Assembly (NCBI GenBank): GCA_029779535.1
Contig: JAKPAG010000124.1
Span: 1-64,000, forward strand
DNA from: Pseudomonadota bacterium
Lineage (GTDB): Bacteria; Pseudomonadota; Alphaproteobacteria; Sphingomonadales; Sphingomonadaceae
Direction: 5' to 3'
DNA length: 64,000 nt
Shown here: one piece after another, positions 27,624-35,519 of the stretch
Position numbering within the stretch: position 1 is the first letter of the stretch
Layout of the letters: every line of letters begins with the position of its first letter
Program-made: the position numbers and the translations under genes
Notes under the pieces: model-generated
Database searches by the model: none
What the model saw: the letters and a program-made list of their open reading frames with translations, nothing else
What the model was told of the DNA's origin: nothing

Positions 27624-27656
27624 TCCTCATGGGTCAGGAGCAGTGCAGGTTGGTAT
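27624..27656 (-). repeat. Right 33-base terminal arm
   Basis: Begins TCCTCATG and ends AGGTTGGTAT on the plus strand, pairing with 27394-27426 without a mismatch. Its final T is the last base of the TAA stop codon of the DUF1508 gene (read on the minus strand). Confidence 0.95.
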
Positions 27657-27838
27657 TAGGCGGTGGTGGTGTCGACCACTTCGGCGCCGGGGCCGTTCTT
27701 CAGAATCGATTCGATCGCGTTTTTGGCGCTGGCCTTGCTGGCGTAGCCTTCGGTCCAGAAGATCGTTTCGCTGTTGTAGCAGAAATAGGCGACGAACTCG
27801 CCCGCCTTGTTCTTACGGATTTCAAACCGGTGTGCCAT
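27656..27838 (-). CDS. DUF1508 (YegP-like) small protein
   Basis: A 60-residue cytosolic protein with one DUF1508 repeat: FEIRKNKAGEFVAYFCYNSETIFWTEGYASKASAKNAIESI in shortened view (read as FEIRKNKAGEFVAYF near residue 4, then EGYASKASAKNAIESI near residue 27). The fold is a small alpha-beta sandwich; its biochemical role is unknown, though YegP is linked to stress response. E. coli YegP has two copies of the repeat, this one has a single copy. I chose ATG 27838, just before the repeat; the in-frame start at 27889 adds 17 residues. The stop codon abuts the structured element, which therefore forms the 3' end of any transcript. Confidence 0.85.
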   Translation of the reverse strand: MAHRFEIRKNKAGEFVAYFCYNSETIFWTEGYASKASAKNAIESILKNGPGAEVVDTTTA

Positions 27839-27902
27839 GTCTTGCGTCCCTTGGCAGGAGTGGATGCCCCCGCCCCCTAGATAACGCAATTATCCGTAAT
27901 TC

Positions 27903-28988
27903 CTAGCGAAACCGTGCCGGGTCATAGGCCGATGGCGCAACCGCACCAGCGGGCTGCCCCAGCAGCAGGCGCAGCGCCACATCGGCAGCGGCCGGCGCGG
28001 TCTGGATGCCGAAGCCGCCCTGGCCCGCAAACCAGAAGAAGCGCGGCTGATCGGGATCGAAGCCATAGACCGGCAGCCGGTCTGGCGCGAAGCTGCGCAG
28101 TCCCGCCCACTTGTGCTCCAGCCGGGTGATCCGCCAATCGACCACCGCTTCGAACCGGTCGATCGCAAGCGCCACGTCCAGCTCCTCGGGCGCGGCATCG
28201 CACGGGTCACTGGGCGTTTCATCGTGCGGGCTGAGCCACAGCTTGCCGGCCTCGGGCTTGAAATAGAACGTCTCGTCGATCCCCAGCACCAGCGGCAGAT
28301 CGGCCGGGGGCGGCGCGGCCAGGCCCAGCTGCGCCACGGTGCGGCGATAGGGCTGAATGCCGATGGGCTTGACCCCGGCAAGGCTGGCCACCGGATCGGC
28401 CCAGGCCCCGGCGGCGTTGACCAGCACAGCCGCGCGCGCCAATTGCCCGCCCGCCAGCATCAGGGTCCAGGCGCCATCCTGCCAGGCCGCACCCGCCAGC
28501 GCGGCGCGGCACCGCAGCTCCGCGCCGCCGCGCCGCGCTTCGGCCAGCCAGTGCTGGTGCAGACCAGCCACGTCGATGTCGCAGCAATCAGGCTCGTAAG
28601 CGCCCGCCGCCCATTCGCCGCGCAGGCCAGGCAGGCGGCGTTCCAGCGCGGCGCGGTCCAGCCGTTCGACCCGCACCCCCAGCGCGGCAAATTCGCTGGC
28701 GAAGGCTTCCAGCCGGTCCAGTTCACTGCCGCGCGCCAGGGTCAGCGCACCGCGCGGGTTCAGGAAGCCGTGCCGGTGCAGGAATGGCCCCGAAGCCGTC
28801 GTCAGCGGCTGGACGCCCGGCCCGCCATAGCTTTCGGTCCAGAACGCGGCGGACCGGCCGGTGGAGTGATAGCCGGGCCGCTCCTCCGCCTCGAGCAGCA
28901 GGACCCGCCCCTGCGGGGCCAGCCCGGCGGCGAGCGAAGCGCCCGCAATTCCCGCCCCGACGACGGCAAAATCGTAAATCGCGCCCAC
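27903..28988 (-). CDS. FAD-dependent amino-acid oxidase/dehydrogenase (DAO family)
   Basis: A 361-residue flavoprotein with the dinucleotide-binding start FAVVGAGIAGASLAAGL and the ADP-ribose acidic end LLLEAEERPGYHSTGRSAA. The GYHSTGRSAA segment is characteristic of D-arginine dehydrogenase (DauA) and its close relatives. A second flavin contact lies near residue 330 (FWFAGQGGFGIQTAPAAA). The expected reaction is oxidative deamination of an amino acid, D-arginine or a similar basic D-amino acid being the best guess. No DauB partner is adjacent. The gene begins 5 bases after the stop of the hydrolase gene upstream on the same strand, so the two are probably co-transcribed. Confidence 0.85.
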   Translation of the reverse strand: MGAIYDFAVVGAGIAGASLAAGLAPQGRVLLLEAEERPGYHSTGRSAAFWTESYGGPGVQPLTTASGPFLHRHGFLNPRGALTLARGSELDRLEAFASEFAALGVRVERLDRAALERRLPGLRGEWAAGAYEPDCCDIDVAGLHQHWLAEARRGGAELRCRAALAGAAWQDGAWTLMLAGGQLARAAVLVNAAGAWADPVASLAGVKPIGIQPYRRTVAQLGLAAPPPADLPLVLGIDETFYFKPEAGKLWLSPHDETPSDPCDAAPEELDVALAIDRFEAVVDWRITRLEHKWAGLRSFAPDRLPVYGFDPDQPRFFWFAGQGGFGIQTAPAAADVALRLLLGQPAGAVAPSAYDPARFR

Positions 28989-28993
28989 CGTGT

Positions 28994-29935
28994 TTACCCC
29001 GAAAGCCCGGCCAGAAACGCGTCCGCCTCGGCCAGCGCGGCATCGCGCACGCTGTCTGCCTCGCGCAGGATTTCGTGGTGCGAAGCCTTGCCGTAGTTGA
29101 CCAGCCGCACATCAGGCAGCACGCGGGCCGCGTGTTCGATCGCGCGGTAGCCGACCAGCTTGTCGTTGTCGGTTGCCAGAATCAGCACAGGCTGGGTCAC
29201 CCGCGCCAGAACTTCATCCCGCGCCAGCAGCCGCATCGAGGCATAGGCGCGTTCGACCCAGCCCCAACTGCCCGGCCCCATGACCAGTTCCGGGCGGTGT
29301 TCGCGCCACCACAGCTCGTCTTCATAGCGGGCCTGATCGTGGGTCAGCAGCGCGGCGCGCGAAGCCGGCGTTTCGCCGGGCTTCTCGCTCCATTTCCAGG
29401 CCGGGCGGCGCGGATCGCCCAGCGCGGCGATGACCCGCGCCAGGGGATGCATCACGGCGGGGGGCAGCACCTGCGCGGCAAAGCCCAGCATCGGCGCGGA
29501 CAGCAGCAGCGCATCGGGCGCTACCGCCCCTTCGGCCGCCGCGCGCAGCACCAGGTGCCCGCCCATCGAATGGCCCGCCAGCACGTGCGGCCCGGAGGTT
29601 TCAGCCTGCCAGCTGCGCCACAGCACGCCAAGATCGCCCACCCAGGTGGCGAAATCGTCGATGTGGCCGGTCACCGCATCGGTGCCGAGCCGCCCCGAAG
29701 CCGCCTGCCCGCGCCAGTCCGCCGCCGTCACGCGCCAGCCCTGCCGCGCCCAGTGATCCAGCGTTTCGAGATACTTTTCGTAGAAATCGCCCCGCCCCGG
29801 CAGGAACAGGATCGAACCGCGCGGGGCATCGGGCATGGGCCAGTCGATCCGCCGGATCGCATGGCCATCGGCCGCGTGCCAGCGGCTTTCACGGGCATCG
29901 GCAGGAATGGCGCGGCGATCGAAGGGCGTGGTCAC
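28994..29935 (-). CDS. Alpha/beta hydrolase, lysophospholipase-like
   Basis: A 313-residue serine hydrolase of the monoacylglycerol lipase/PldB type. The nucleophile Ser sits in LAGHSMGGHLVLR (GHSMGG) near residue 112. The acid is probably the Asp in LILATDNDKLVGY, and the His is in GKASHHEILRE near the C-terminus. The lid region holds PAWKWSEKPGETP. There is no signal peptide. I chose the GTG at 29935, preceded by AAGAGG; the open frame upstream continues antisense to cpaA and is a shadow. Substrate is probably a lysophospholipid or monoacyl ester. It heads a two-gene unit with the FAD enzyme and is divergent from the pilus locus. Confidence 0.82.
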   Translation of the reverse strand: MTTPFDRRAIPADARESRWHAADGHAIRRIDWPMPDAPRGSILFLPGRGDFYEKYLETLDHWARQGWRVTAADWRGQAASGRLGTDAVTGHIDDFATWVGDLGVLWRSWQAETSGPHVLAGHSMGGHLVLRAAAEGAVAPDALLLSAPMLGFAAQVLPPAVMHPLARVIAALGDPRRPAWKWSEKPGETPASRAALLTHDQARYEDELWWREHRPELVMGPGSWGWVERAYASMRLLARDEVLARVTQPVLILATDNDKLVGYRAIEHAARVLPDVRLVNYGKASHHEILREADSVRDAALAEADAFLAGLSG

Positions 29936-30019
29936 TTGGCTAATTCCGGCCTCTTGGGGGTGGTTACTTTTTGGTAAGTCCTGCCCTGTAGACCCGCTTA
30001 CCGAACCAGGGGGCGGACA

Positions 30020-30718
30020 ATGCCGGACGTCGATTTTCGTTACATTCTGCTGGGGGCATTGGCAATTGCGCTGCTGTACGCGGCCTTTACCGATATTCGC
30101 AGCCGGCTGATCGAAAACTGGCTGAACGGTGCAATCGCGCTGGGCGCGCCGCTGTTCTGGTGGGCCAGCGACATGTCGGGCGGCGAGATCGCCTGGCAGC
30201 TGGGCATGGCCCTGGTCACCTTCGCGGTGCTGGCCGCATTGTTCTTCATGCGCTGGATCGGCGGGGGCGATGTCAAGCTGCTGGCCGCGCTGGCGCTGTG
30301 GTTCGCGCCGCTGACCTTCTTCCAGCTGCTGTTCATGGCCTCGGTCGTGGGCGGCGTGATGACCACCGTGGGCAGCGTGCTGAACCTTGCCCCGGCGCAG
30401 GGCCGCACCGCCGGACGGCTGTTCGTGTGGACCAGCGCCGCCGTTTCGCTGGCGGTGATGTTCTATGTCGGTTGGGTGCTGACCGGGGGCAAGCCGGTCA
30501 ACCTCGCCGGCGCTGTTGGGGGCGGCGGGGCGTTCTATGCGCTGCTCTGCGCCGTGCTGCTGTTCATGTCCATCGGGTCGATCGTGACCGCCCGCCACCA
30601 GCGGCAGCGGCTGCGGATTCCCTATGGCGTCGCGATTTCCGCCGGGGGGCTGTGGGCCCTGTCGGCACACGTTTTACCGCTCGTTCACCAGGCAAGCCCA
30701 GCGGTGCTCGCCGGGTGA
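30020..30718 (+). CDS. cpaA: Prepilin peptidase, CpaA/TadV type
   Basis: Aspartic A24 peptidase that cleaves Flp prepilins at the inner membrane. The 232-residue protein has the two catalytic Asp contexts, AAFTDIRSRLIENWL near residue 26 and GGGDVKLLAALALWF near residue 78, in membrane-flanking positions. About six spans can be drawn. CpaA proteins are usually near 170 residues; here about 60 extra residues (two or more spans) form the C-terminus. The ATG at 30020 has AGGGGGCGG just upstream. It starts the plus-strand Tad locus that runs to 37518. Confidence 0.9.
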   Translation: MPDVDFRYILLGALAIALLYAAFTDIRSRLIENWLNGAIALGAPLFWWASDMSGGEIAWQLGMALVTFAVLAALFFMRWIGGGDVKLLAALALWFAPLTFFQLLFMASVVGGVMTTVGSVLNLAPAQGRTAGRLFVWTSAAVSLAVMFYVGWVLTGGKPVNLAGAVGGGGAFYALLCAVLLFMSIGSIVTARHQRQRLRIPYGVAISAGGLWALSAHVLPLVHQASPAVLAG

Positions 30719-30790
30719 ACCGGATTTTAACCAGTTTGCCCGAAACAGGACGGAACCACTTCGGGATTTTTCTAGGGGGCCTCAAGAGCC

Positions 30791-31843
30791 ATGGATAAGA
30801 AGAAGCTGATGCTGCTGCTTGGCGCGCTGGTCGTTGCGATCGGCACGGCCATGGCCGCAAAGAGCATGTTCTCGGGGGCTGCGGCTCCCCAGGCGGAAGC
30901 CGCGCAGCAGGTCCCCACCGGACCCAAGGTGCTGGTCGCGCAGCGCGCGCTGCCGGTCGGCACGATCATCACCGCGGATTCGATCTCGTTCCAGCTCTGG
31001 CCCAAGGAAATGGTCCAGGACGCCTATTTCATCGACGGCGAAGCCGACATGAACAAGCTGCTGGGCACCGTGGTGCGCTATCCGGTCACCGCCGGTCAGC
31101 CGGTTACCCAGGGCGCGCTGGTTGCGCCGGGCGATCGCGGCTTCCTGGCCGCCGCGCTGGGGCCGGGCATGCGCGCCGTGACGATCTCCGCCTCGCAGAA
31201 GACGGGCGTTGCCGGCTTCATCTTCCCGGGCGACCACGTTGACCTGATGCTGACCCAGACGGTCAAGGCGACCGACGGCGGCGAAGCGATGAAGACGGCC
31301 GAAACCATCCTGCGCAACGTGCGCGTGCTGGCCACCGACCAGTCGACCGAAAGCGAAACCAGCGAAGGCAAGACCGTGGTCCGCGCCTTCCGCACGGTGA
31401 CGCTGGAAGTGACCCCGAAGATCGCGGAAAAGATCGCGGTTGCCCAGACGCTCGGCACGATCAGCCTGTCGCTGCGTTCGATCGCGGACAACCAGGCCGA
31501 ACTGGACCAGGCCATCGCCAGCGGCACGGTCAAGGTCCCGGCCGGCGCGTCCAAGGAACAGGAAGACAAGCTGCTGAGCCAGGCGATGAATCGCCCGATC
31601 GAAGGCGGCACCACCTTTGTCACCGGCGGCGATGTCTCGCGCTTCCAGCGCAAGTCGATGCCCAGCCAGCAGAATGCGGCCAGCCAGGTCGCCAAGTCGA
31701 TCGCCACCGCGTTCGGCGGCCTGACCGGCGGCGGCGCGCCCACGGCCGGCCCGGCCCGCAGCGGTCCGGTCATGCCGGTCGGCCCCGTGGTCCGCGTGAC
31801 CCGCGGCAAGAGCGTGAGCGAAGAACCCGTGGGGAGCCGCTGA
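30791..31843 (+). CDS. cpaB: Flp pilus assembly protein CpaB/RcpC
   Basis: Periplasmic partner of the Tad secretin. The 350-residue protein has an N-terminal membrane anchor (LMLLLGALVVAIGTAMAA), a SAF domain (about 45-115: VLVAQRALPVGTIITADSI) and the RcpC-type second domain (about 115-235) with SQKTGVAGFIFPGDHVDLML. The C-terminal tail is low-complexity and rich in Gly, Ala and Pro. It lies 72 bases after cpaA, and its stop TGA is followed one base later by the cpaC ATG. Confidence 0.94.
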   Translation: MDKKKLMLLLGALVVAIGTAMAAKSMFSGAAAPQAEAAQQVPTGPKVLVAQRALPVGTIITADSISFQLWPKEMVQDAYFIDGEADMNKLLGTVVRYPVTAGQPVTQGALVAPGDRGFLAAALGPGMRAVTISASQKTGVAGFIFPGDHVDLMLTQTVKATDGGEAMKTAETILRNVRVLATDQSTESETSEGKTVVRAFRTVTLEVTPKIAEKIAVAQTLGTISLSLRSIADNQAELDQAIASGTVKVPAGASKEQEDKLLSQAMNRPIEGGTTFVTGGDVSRFQRKSMPSQQNAASQVAKSIATAFGGLTGGGAPTAGPARSGPVMPVGPVVRVTRGKSVSEEPVGSR

Positions 31844-31844
31844 G

Positions 31845-33497
31845 ATGAACCCGAACACCACCCTGCCCGCCCACGGCGGCGTGTCGAAAGGCAACCCGAT
31901 GAAGCGCCTTGCCAACTCCCTCCTGACGGCCGCCTGCCTGGCCGCTCCGCTGGCGCTGATCGCCGCGCCGGCCGCCCAGGCCCAGTCGATCAGCCGCCCG
32001 GCCAATGACATCAACCTGTCGATCGGGCGCGGCCAGCTGATCACTGTCGGCGGCGCAATGACCGACGTGTTCGTCGCCAACGAGGCGATCGCGGACGTCC
32101 AGGTGAAATCGCAGCGCCAGCTCTACGTGTTCGGCAAGGCTGGCGGGGAAACCACCGTCTATGCCAGCAACGCGGCGGGCGACATCATCTGGTCGGCCAA
32201 TGTCCGGGTGGGTTCGAACATCGAAAGCGTCGACCAGATGCTGCGCCTGGCCATGCCCGATGCCAAGATCGCGGTTTCGACCATGGGCACCGGCACCTTC
32301 CTGCTGACCGGCACGGTCGGCGCGCCCGAAGACGCCGCCGAAGCGCAGCGCCTGGTGTCCGCCTATGTCGGCAAGGAAGCCAACGTGATCTCGCGCCTGA
32401 AAATGGCAACGCCGCTGCAGGTCAACCTGCAGGTGCGCTTTGCCGAAGTCAGCCGCACCCTGGTCAAGACGCTGGGCACCAACCTGACCACCATCGACGG
32501 CACCGGCGGGTTCAAGTTCGGCCTGTCGAATGGCCGCGCGATCGGTTCGACCTGGACCACCAACCCGCTGCTGCCCTTCGGCGTCGGCAACGCGCCCTCG
32601 GGCTATGTGATCGACCCGGTGTCGAACAGCATCAAGCTGGTCCCGGGCACTTCGGTCTCGCCGCTCAACAGCTCGAACACGCTGGCGGGCATGGGCAAGC
32701 TGTTCGGGATGAACATCCTGGGTGCGCTGGACGCGGGTGAAACCGCGGGCCTGGTTACCACGCTGGCCCAGCCGAACCTGACCGCGCTGTCGGGCGAAAC
32801 GGCCGACTTCCTGGCGGGCGGCGAATATCCGATCCCGATCAGCCAGGGCCTGGGCACGACCTCGATCGAATACAAGCGGTTCGGCGTCAGCCTGTCCTAC
32901 ACCCCCACGGTGCTGGCCAATGGCCGCATTTCGCTGCGGGTCCGGCCGGAAGTGTCGGAACTGTCGAGCCAGGGCTCGATCCAGCTCAACGGCTTCGAAG
33001 TGCCCGCGCTGACCGTGCGCCGCACCGAAACCACGATCGAACTGGGTTCGGGGCAAAGCTTCATGATCGCCGGGCTGATGAGCAACAACGCACAGAACAC
33101 CGTGCAGAAGCTGCCGGGCGCGGGCGACGTGCCGATCCTGGGCAGCCTGTTCCGTTCGACCAGCTTCAAGCGCGGCGAAACCGAACTGGTGATCGTGGTG
33201 ACCCCCTATCTGGTCAACCCGGTCGACGCCAACGACATCAAGCTGCCGACCGACGGCTACCAGAACCCGAACGATATCGAACGCGTGCTGGGCAACATGG
33301 ACGCCGGCGGCAAGTCGGGCGGCGACCGGCCCAAGCCTTCGGCCGCGCCCAAGGCGGTTGACGGCCCCAAGGTCGGCGATCTCGACCTGCCGGCCCTGCC
33401 GGAAGCGGCCAAGCCGGACGGCAAGGCCAAGCGCAGCAAGAAGACCCGAACCGCCGCCGCTTCGCCGGAAGTCGGCCCCGGCTTCAGCCTGAATTGA
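31845..33497 (+). CDS. cpaC: Tad secretin CpaC/RcpA
   Basis: Outer-membrane secretin through which the Flp pilus passes. The 550-residue protein has a signal peptide (cleavage after about residue 46, AAPAAQAQ), the pilus/BON-type N-domain (NDINLSIGRGQLITVGG to about 200) and the secretin domain (about 250-470) with the closing signature VPILGSLFRSTSFKRGETEL and VIVVTPYLVNPV. The Lys- and Pro-rich tail is typical of sphingomonads. The start could be the ATG at 31845, overlapping the cpaB end, or the ATG at 31899 (MKRLANS), which gives a cleaner signal peptide; I list the first because GGGGAG stands 8 bases before it. Confidence 0.94.
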   Translation: MNPNTTLPAHGGVSKGNPMKRLANSLLTAACLAAPLALIAAPAAQAQSISRPANDINLSIGRGQLITVGGAMTDVFVANEAIADVQVKSQRQLYVFGKAGGETTVYASNAAGDIIWSANVRVGSNIESVDQMLRLAMPDAKIAVSTMGTGTFLLTGTVGAPEDAAEAQRLVSAYVGKEANVISRLKMATPLQVNLQVRFAEVSRTLVKTLGTNLTTIDGTGGFKFGLSNGRAIGSTWTTNPLLPFGVGNAPSGYVIDPVSNSIKLVPGTSVSPLNSSNTLAGMGKLFGMNILGALDAGETAGLVTTLAQPNLTALSGETADFLAGGEYPIPISQGLGTTSIEYKRFGVSLSYTPTVLANGRISLRVRPEVSELSSQGSIQLNGFEVPALTVRRTETTIELGSGQSFMIAGLMSNNAQNTVQKLPGAGDVPILGSLFRSTSFKRGETELVIVVTPYLVNPVDANDIKLPTDGYQNPNDIERVLGNMDAGGKSGGDRPKPSAAPKAVDGPKVGDLDLPALPEAAKPDGKAKRSKKTRTAAASPEVGPGFSLN

Positions 33498-33510
33498 GAG
33501 GTGAACACCA

Positions 33511-34161
33511 ATGCGTAACGTCATGAATCGCAAGGCGCTGGCTTCGGCCCTCACCCTCTCGCTTGGCCTGGCCCTGTCGGGCTGCGTTGGCGGCGTGGCG
33601 GGCAACACCAGCCTGGAAAGCGTCCACCAGCCGGTGGTCCAGCGCACCAACTATACCCTTGACCTGTCCACGGGTCCGGGCGGGCTTTCGCTGCCCGAAC
33701 AGCGCCGCCTGAGCGGCTGGTTCGAAGCGATGGACCTGCGCTATGGCGACCGGATCGCCATCGACGATCCGCTGAACAGCGGCGCCACCCGCGCCGCCGT
33801 CGAAGCCGTGGCCAGCCGCTTCAGCCTGCTGGTCGGCGATGAGGCCCCGGTCACTCCGGGCTATGTCAACGCCGGCACGGTGCGCGTGATCATCACCCGC
33901 TCCAGCGCCAGCGTGCCGGGCTGCCCGGATTGGGGCGGCCGCACGGTGACCAATTTCAAGAACGCCACCAGCAAGAACTATGGCTGCGCCACCAATGGCA
34001 ACCTGGCGGCGATGATCGCGGATCCGGAACACCTGATCCACGGCGCCACCGGCAAGGGCCAGACCGTCACGATGAGTTCGACCAAGGCCATCGAAACCTA
34101 CCGCGAAGCAAAGCCGACCGGCGGGAATGGCCTGAAGGCCGAATCGAGCAAGGGCAACTAA
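33511..34161 (+). CDS. cpaD: Pilus assembly lipoprotein CpaD
   Basis: Outer-membrane lipoprotein that supports the CpaC secretin. The 216-residue protein has a signal ending in lipobox LSGC (Cys28) and the CpaD pattern: a ring of basic residues after Asn-Tyr-Thr-Leu-Asp-Leu, LSLPEQRRLSGWFEAMDLRY near residue 70, VRVIITRSSASVPGCPDWG near residue 130 and the end NLAAMIADPEHLIHG. The two Cys of the GCPDW and NYGCATNGN segments probably pair. It lies 13 bases after cpaC and 3 bases before cpaE. Confidence 0.93.
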   Translation: MRNVMNRKALASALTLSLGLALSGCVGGVAGNTSLESVHQPVVQRTNYTLDLSTGPGGLSLPEQRRLSGWFEAMDLRYGDRIAIDDPLNSGATRAAVEAVASRFSLLVGDEAPVTPGYVNAGTVRVIITRSSASVPGCPDWGGRTVTNFKNATSKNYGCATNGNLAAMIADPEHLIHGATGKGQTVTMSSTKAIETYREAKPTGGNGLKAESSKGN

Positions 34162-34164
34162 GAC

Positions 34165-35454
34165 ATGAACGCTCCCTGGAAACCCGGCCTCCCCGGCAAT
34201 CGCGACGCCTTCGCGGCTTACCTGTGCGACGATGCGGCGCTCGACATCCTGCGCCCGGTCGTGATCGAACTGGGCTGGCAGCCTGAAAAGTGCCACAAGG
34301 GCGGGCTGCGCAACGCGGTGCAATCGCTGTCGATCACCGCCAGCCCGAACATCCTGATGGTCGACCTGTCGGAAAGCGGCGACCCGCTGAGCGACATCAA
34401 CGCCCTGGCCGAGGTGTGCGAGCCCGGCACGGTGGTGGTGGCGGTCGGCCAGGTCAACGACGTGCGGCTCTACCGCGACCTCCTGACCAGCGGGATCCAT
34501 GATTACCTGCTCAAGCCGCTGTCGCCGGGGCAGGTGCGCGATGCGCTGGTCAATGCCCAGGCGATCTTCGCATCGCCCAAGAGCCATGACCCGTCGGTGG
34601 CCAAGCGCCACGTTTCGACCGCGGTGATCGGCACGCGCGGCGGGGTTGGCGCCTCGACCATCGCGACTTCGCTGGCCTGGCTGTTCAGCGCCGACGAGAA
34701 GATGCCGACCGCGCTGCTTGACCTTGACGTCCACTTCGGCACCGGCGCGCTCGCGCTCGACCTTGAACCGGGCCGCGGCCTGACCGACGCGATCGAGAAC
34801 CCGGGCCGCATCGACGGGCTGTTCATCGAACGCGCGATGATCCGCGCCAACGATCACCTCGCGATCCTGTCGGCCGAAGCGCCGATCAATTCGCCGCTGA
34901 TGACCGATGGCGCCGCCTTCGTGCAGCTGGAGGAGGAATTCCGCCAGGCCTTCGAAATGACGGTGATCGACCTGCCGCGCAACATGCTGATCAATTTCCC
35001 GCACCTGCTGGCCGATGTTAACGTCGTCCTGCTGGTCACGGAAATGACCCTGGCCGGCGCGCGCGATGCGATCCGCATCCTGTCGTGGCTGAAAAGCAAC
35101 GCCAGCCATGTCCAGCCGATCGTGGTCGCCAACAAGGTCCAGCCGGGCGTTGGCGAAATCAGCAAGTCGGATTTCGAAGCCTCGATCGAACGCAAGATCG
35201 GCTACTTCATCCCTTATGACATCAAGGCCGCCAGCAACGCGGCCAAGCTGGGCCAGACCTTTGCCGACGCCAACCGGTCGAGCAAGGCCGGCTCGGTGAT
35301 CCGCGACATCAGCCGCGCGGTGATGGGCGTGGGCGATGGCGAACCGGTCGAGGAAGCGGCCAAGGCCAAGGGCTCGCTGCTTGGCAAGTTCGATCTCAAG
35401 GCGCTGATGCCCAAGAAGCAGAAGGCCAAGGAAGCGGTTCCGGCCAAGGCCTGA
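34165..35454 (+). CDS. cpaE: Pilus assembly ATPase CpaE/TadZ
   Basis: MinD-like protein that sets the cell position of Tad pili. The 429-residue protein has a receiver-like N-terminal domain (about 20-135, no Asp cluster of a true receiver), a deviant Walker A with the loop RGGVGAST at 158-165, LLDLDVHFGTGALALDLEPG as the switch region, and a C-terminal part ending in a basic tail KALMPKKQKAKEA. The Walker lysine of the usual GKT is Ala-Ser-Thr here, which is common in TadZ. Next on the strand is tadB, where cpaF is expected but not present. Confidence 0.92.
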   Translation: MNAPWKPGLPGNRDAFAAYLCDDAALDILRPVVIELGWQPEKCHKGGLRNAVQSLSITASPNILMVDLSESGDPLSDINALAEVCEPGTVVVAVGQVNDVRLYRDLLTSGIHDYLLKPLSPGQVRDALVNAQAIFASPKSHDPSVAKRHVSTAVIGTRGGVGASTIATSLAWLFSADEKMPTALLDLDVHFGTGALALDLEPGRGLTDAIENPGRIDGLFIERAMIRANDHLAILSAEAPINSPLMTDGAAFVQLEEEFRQAFEMTVIDLPRNMLINFPHLLADVNVVLLVTEMTLAGARDAIRILSWLKSNASHVQPIVVANKVQPGVGEISKSDFEASIERKIGYFIPYDIKAASNAAKLGQTFADANRSSKAGSVIRDISRAVMGVGDGEPVEEAAKAKGSLLGKFDLKALMPKKQKAKEAVPAKA

Positions 35455-35471
35455 TCCGTAGCTAACCCGGT

Positions 35472-35494
35472 GCCCCGCCCCGATGGGCGGGGGC
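35472..35494 (+). promoter_or_regulatory. Hairpin between cpaE and tadB
   Basis: GCCCCGCCC (35472-35480) pairs with the GC-rich arm 35485-35494 across a CGAT loop; no T-tract. After it comes a 7-codon open frame (ATG at 35500, ending TGA overlapping the tadB ATG), and CCGCAGATG is repeated at 35494 and 35514. It could act on tadB translation or processing of the transcript. Confidence 0.4.
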
Positions 35495-35519
35495 CGCAGA
35501 TGGAAGGCGTGACCCGCAG

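Larger units (their letters stand above)
27394..27656. repeat. Three-way-junction inverted-repeat element (MITE-like or structured RNA)
   Basis: A 263-base unit closed by perfect 33-base inverted arms (27394-27426 and 27624-27656). The interior folds as two further hairpins that start and end almost exactly at the arms. Hairpin B pairs 27427-27446 with 27501-27520 (20 pairs, three of them G-U on the plus strand) and contains inner stems 27453-27458 with 27487-27492 and 27463-27470 with 27476-27483. Hairpin C pairs 27528-27548 with 27603-27623 (19 of 21) and contains 27554-27560 with 27581-27587. Only seven bases separate B and C. I find no target duplication and no convincing coding sequence. 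It fills the gap between convergent rnhA and the DUF1508 gene, and its last base is part of that gene's stop codon. Confidence 0.85.

Noticed and set aside
27420..27659. Open frames inside the 27394-27656 element
   Set aside because: They are short, lack ribosome-binding sites, and their sequence is fully explained by the nested palindromes.
29936..30670. N-terminal extension of the hydrolase frame upstream of GTG 29935
   Set aside because: It lies antisense to cpaA, is Gln- and His-rich and matches nothing in the hydrolase family.
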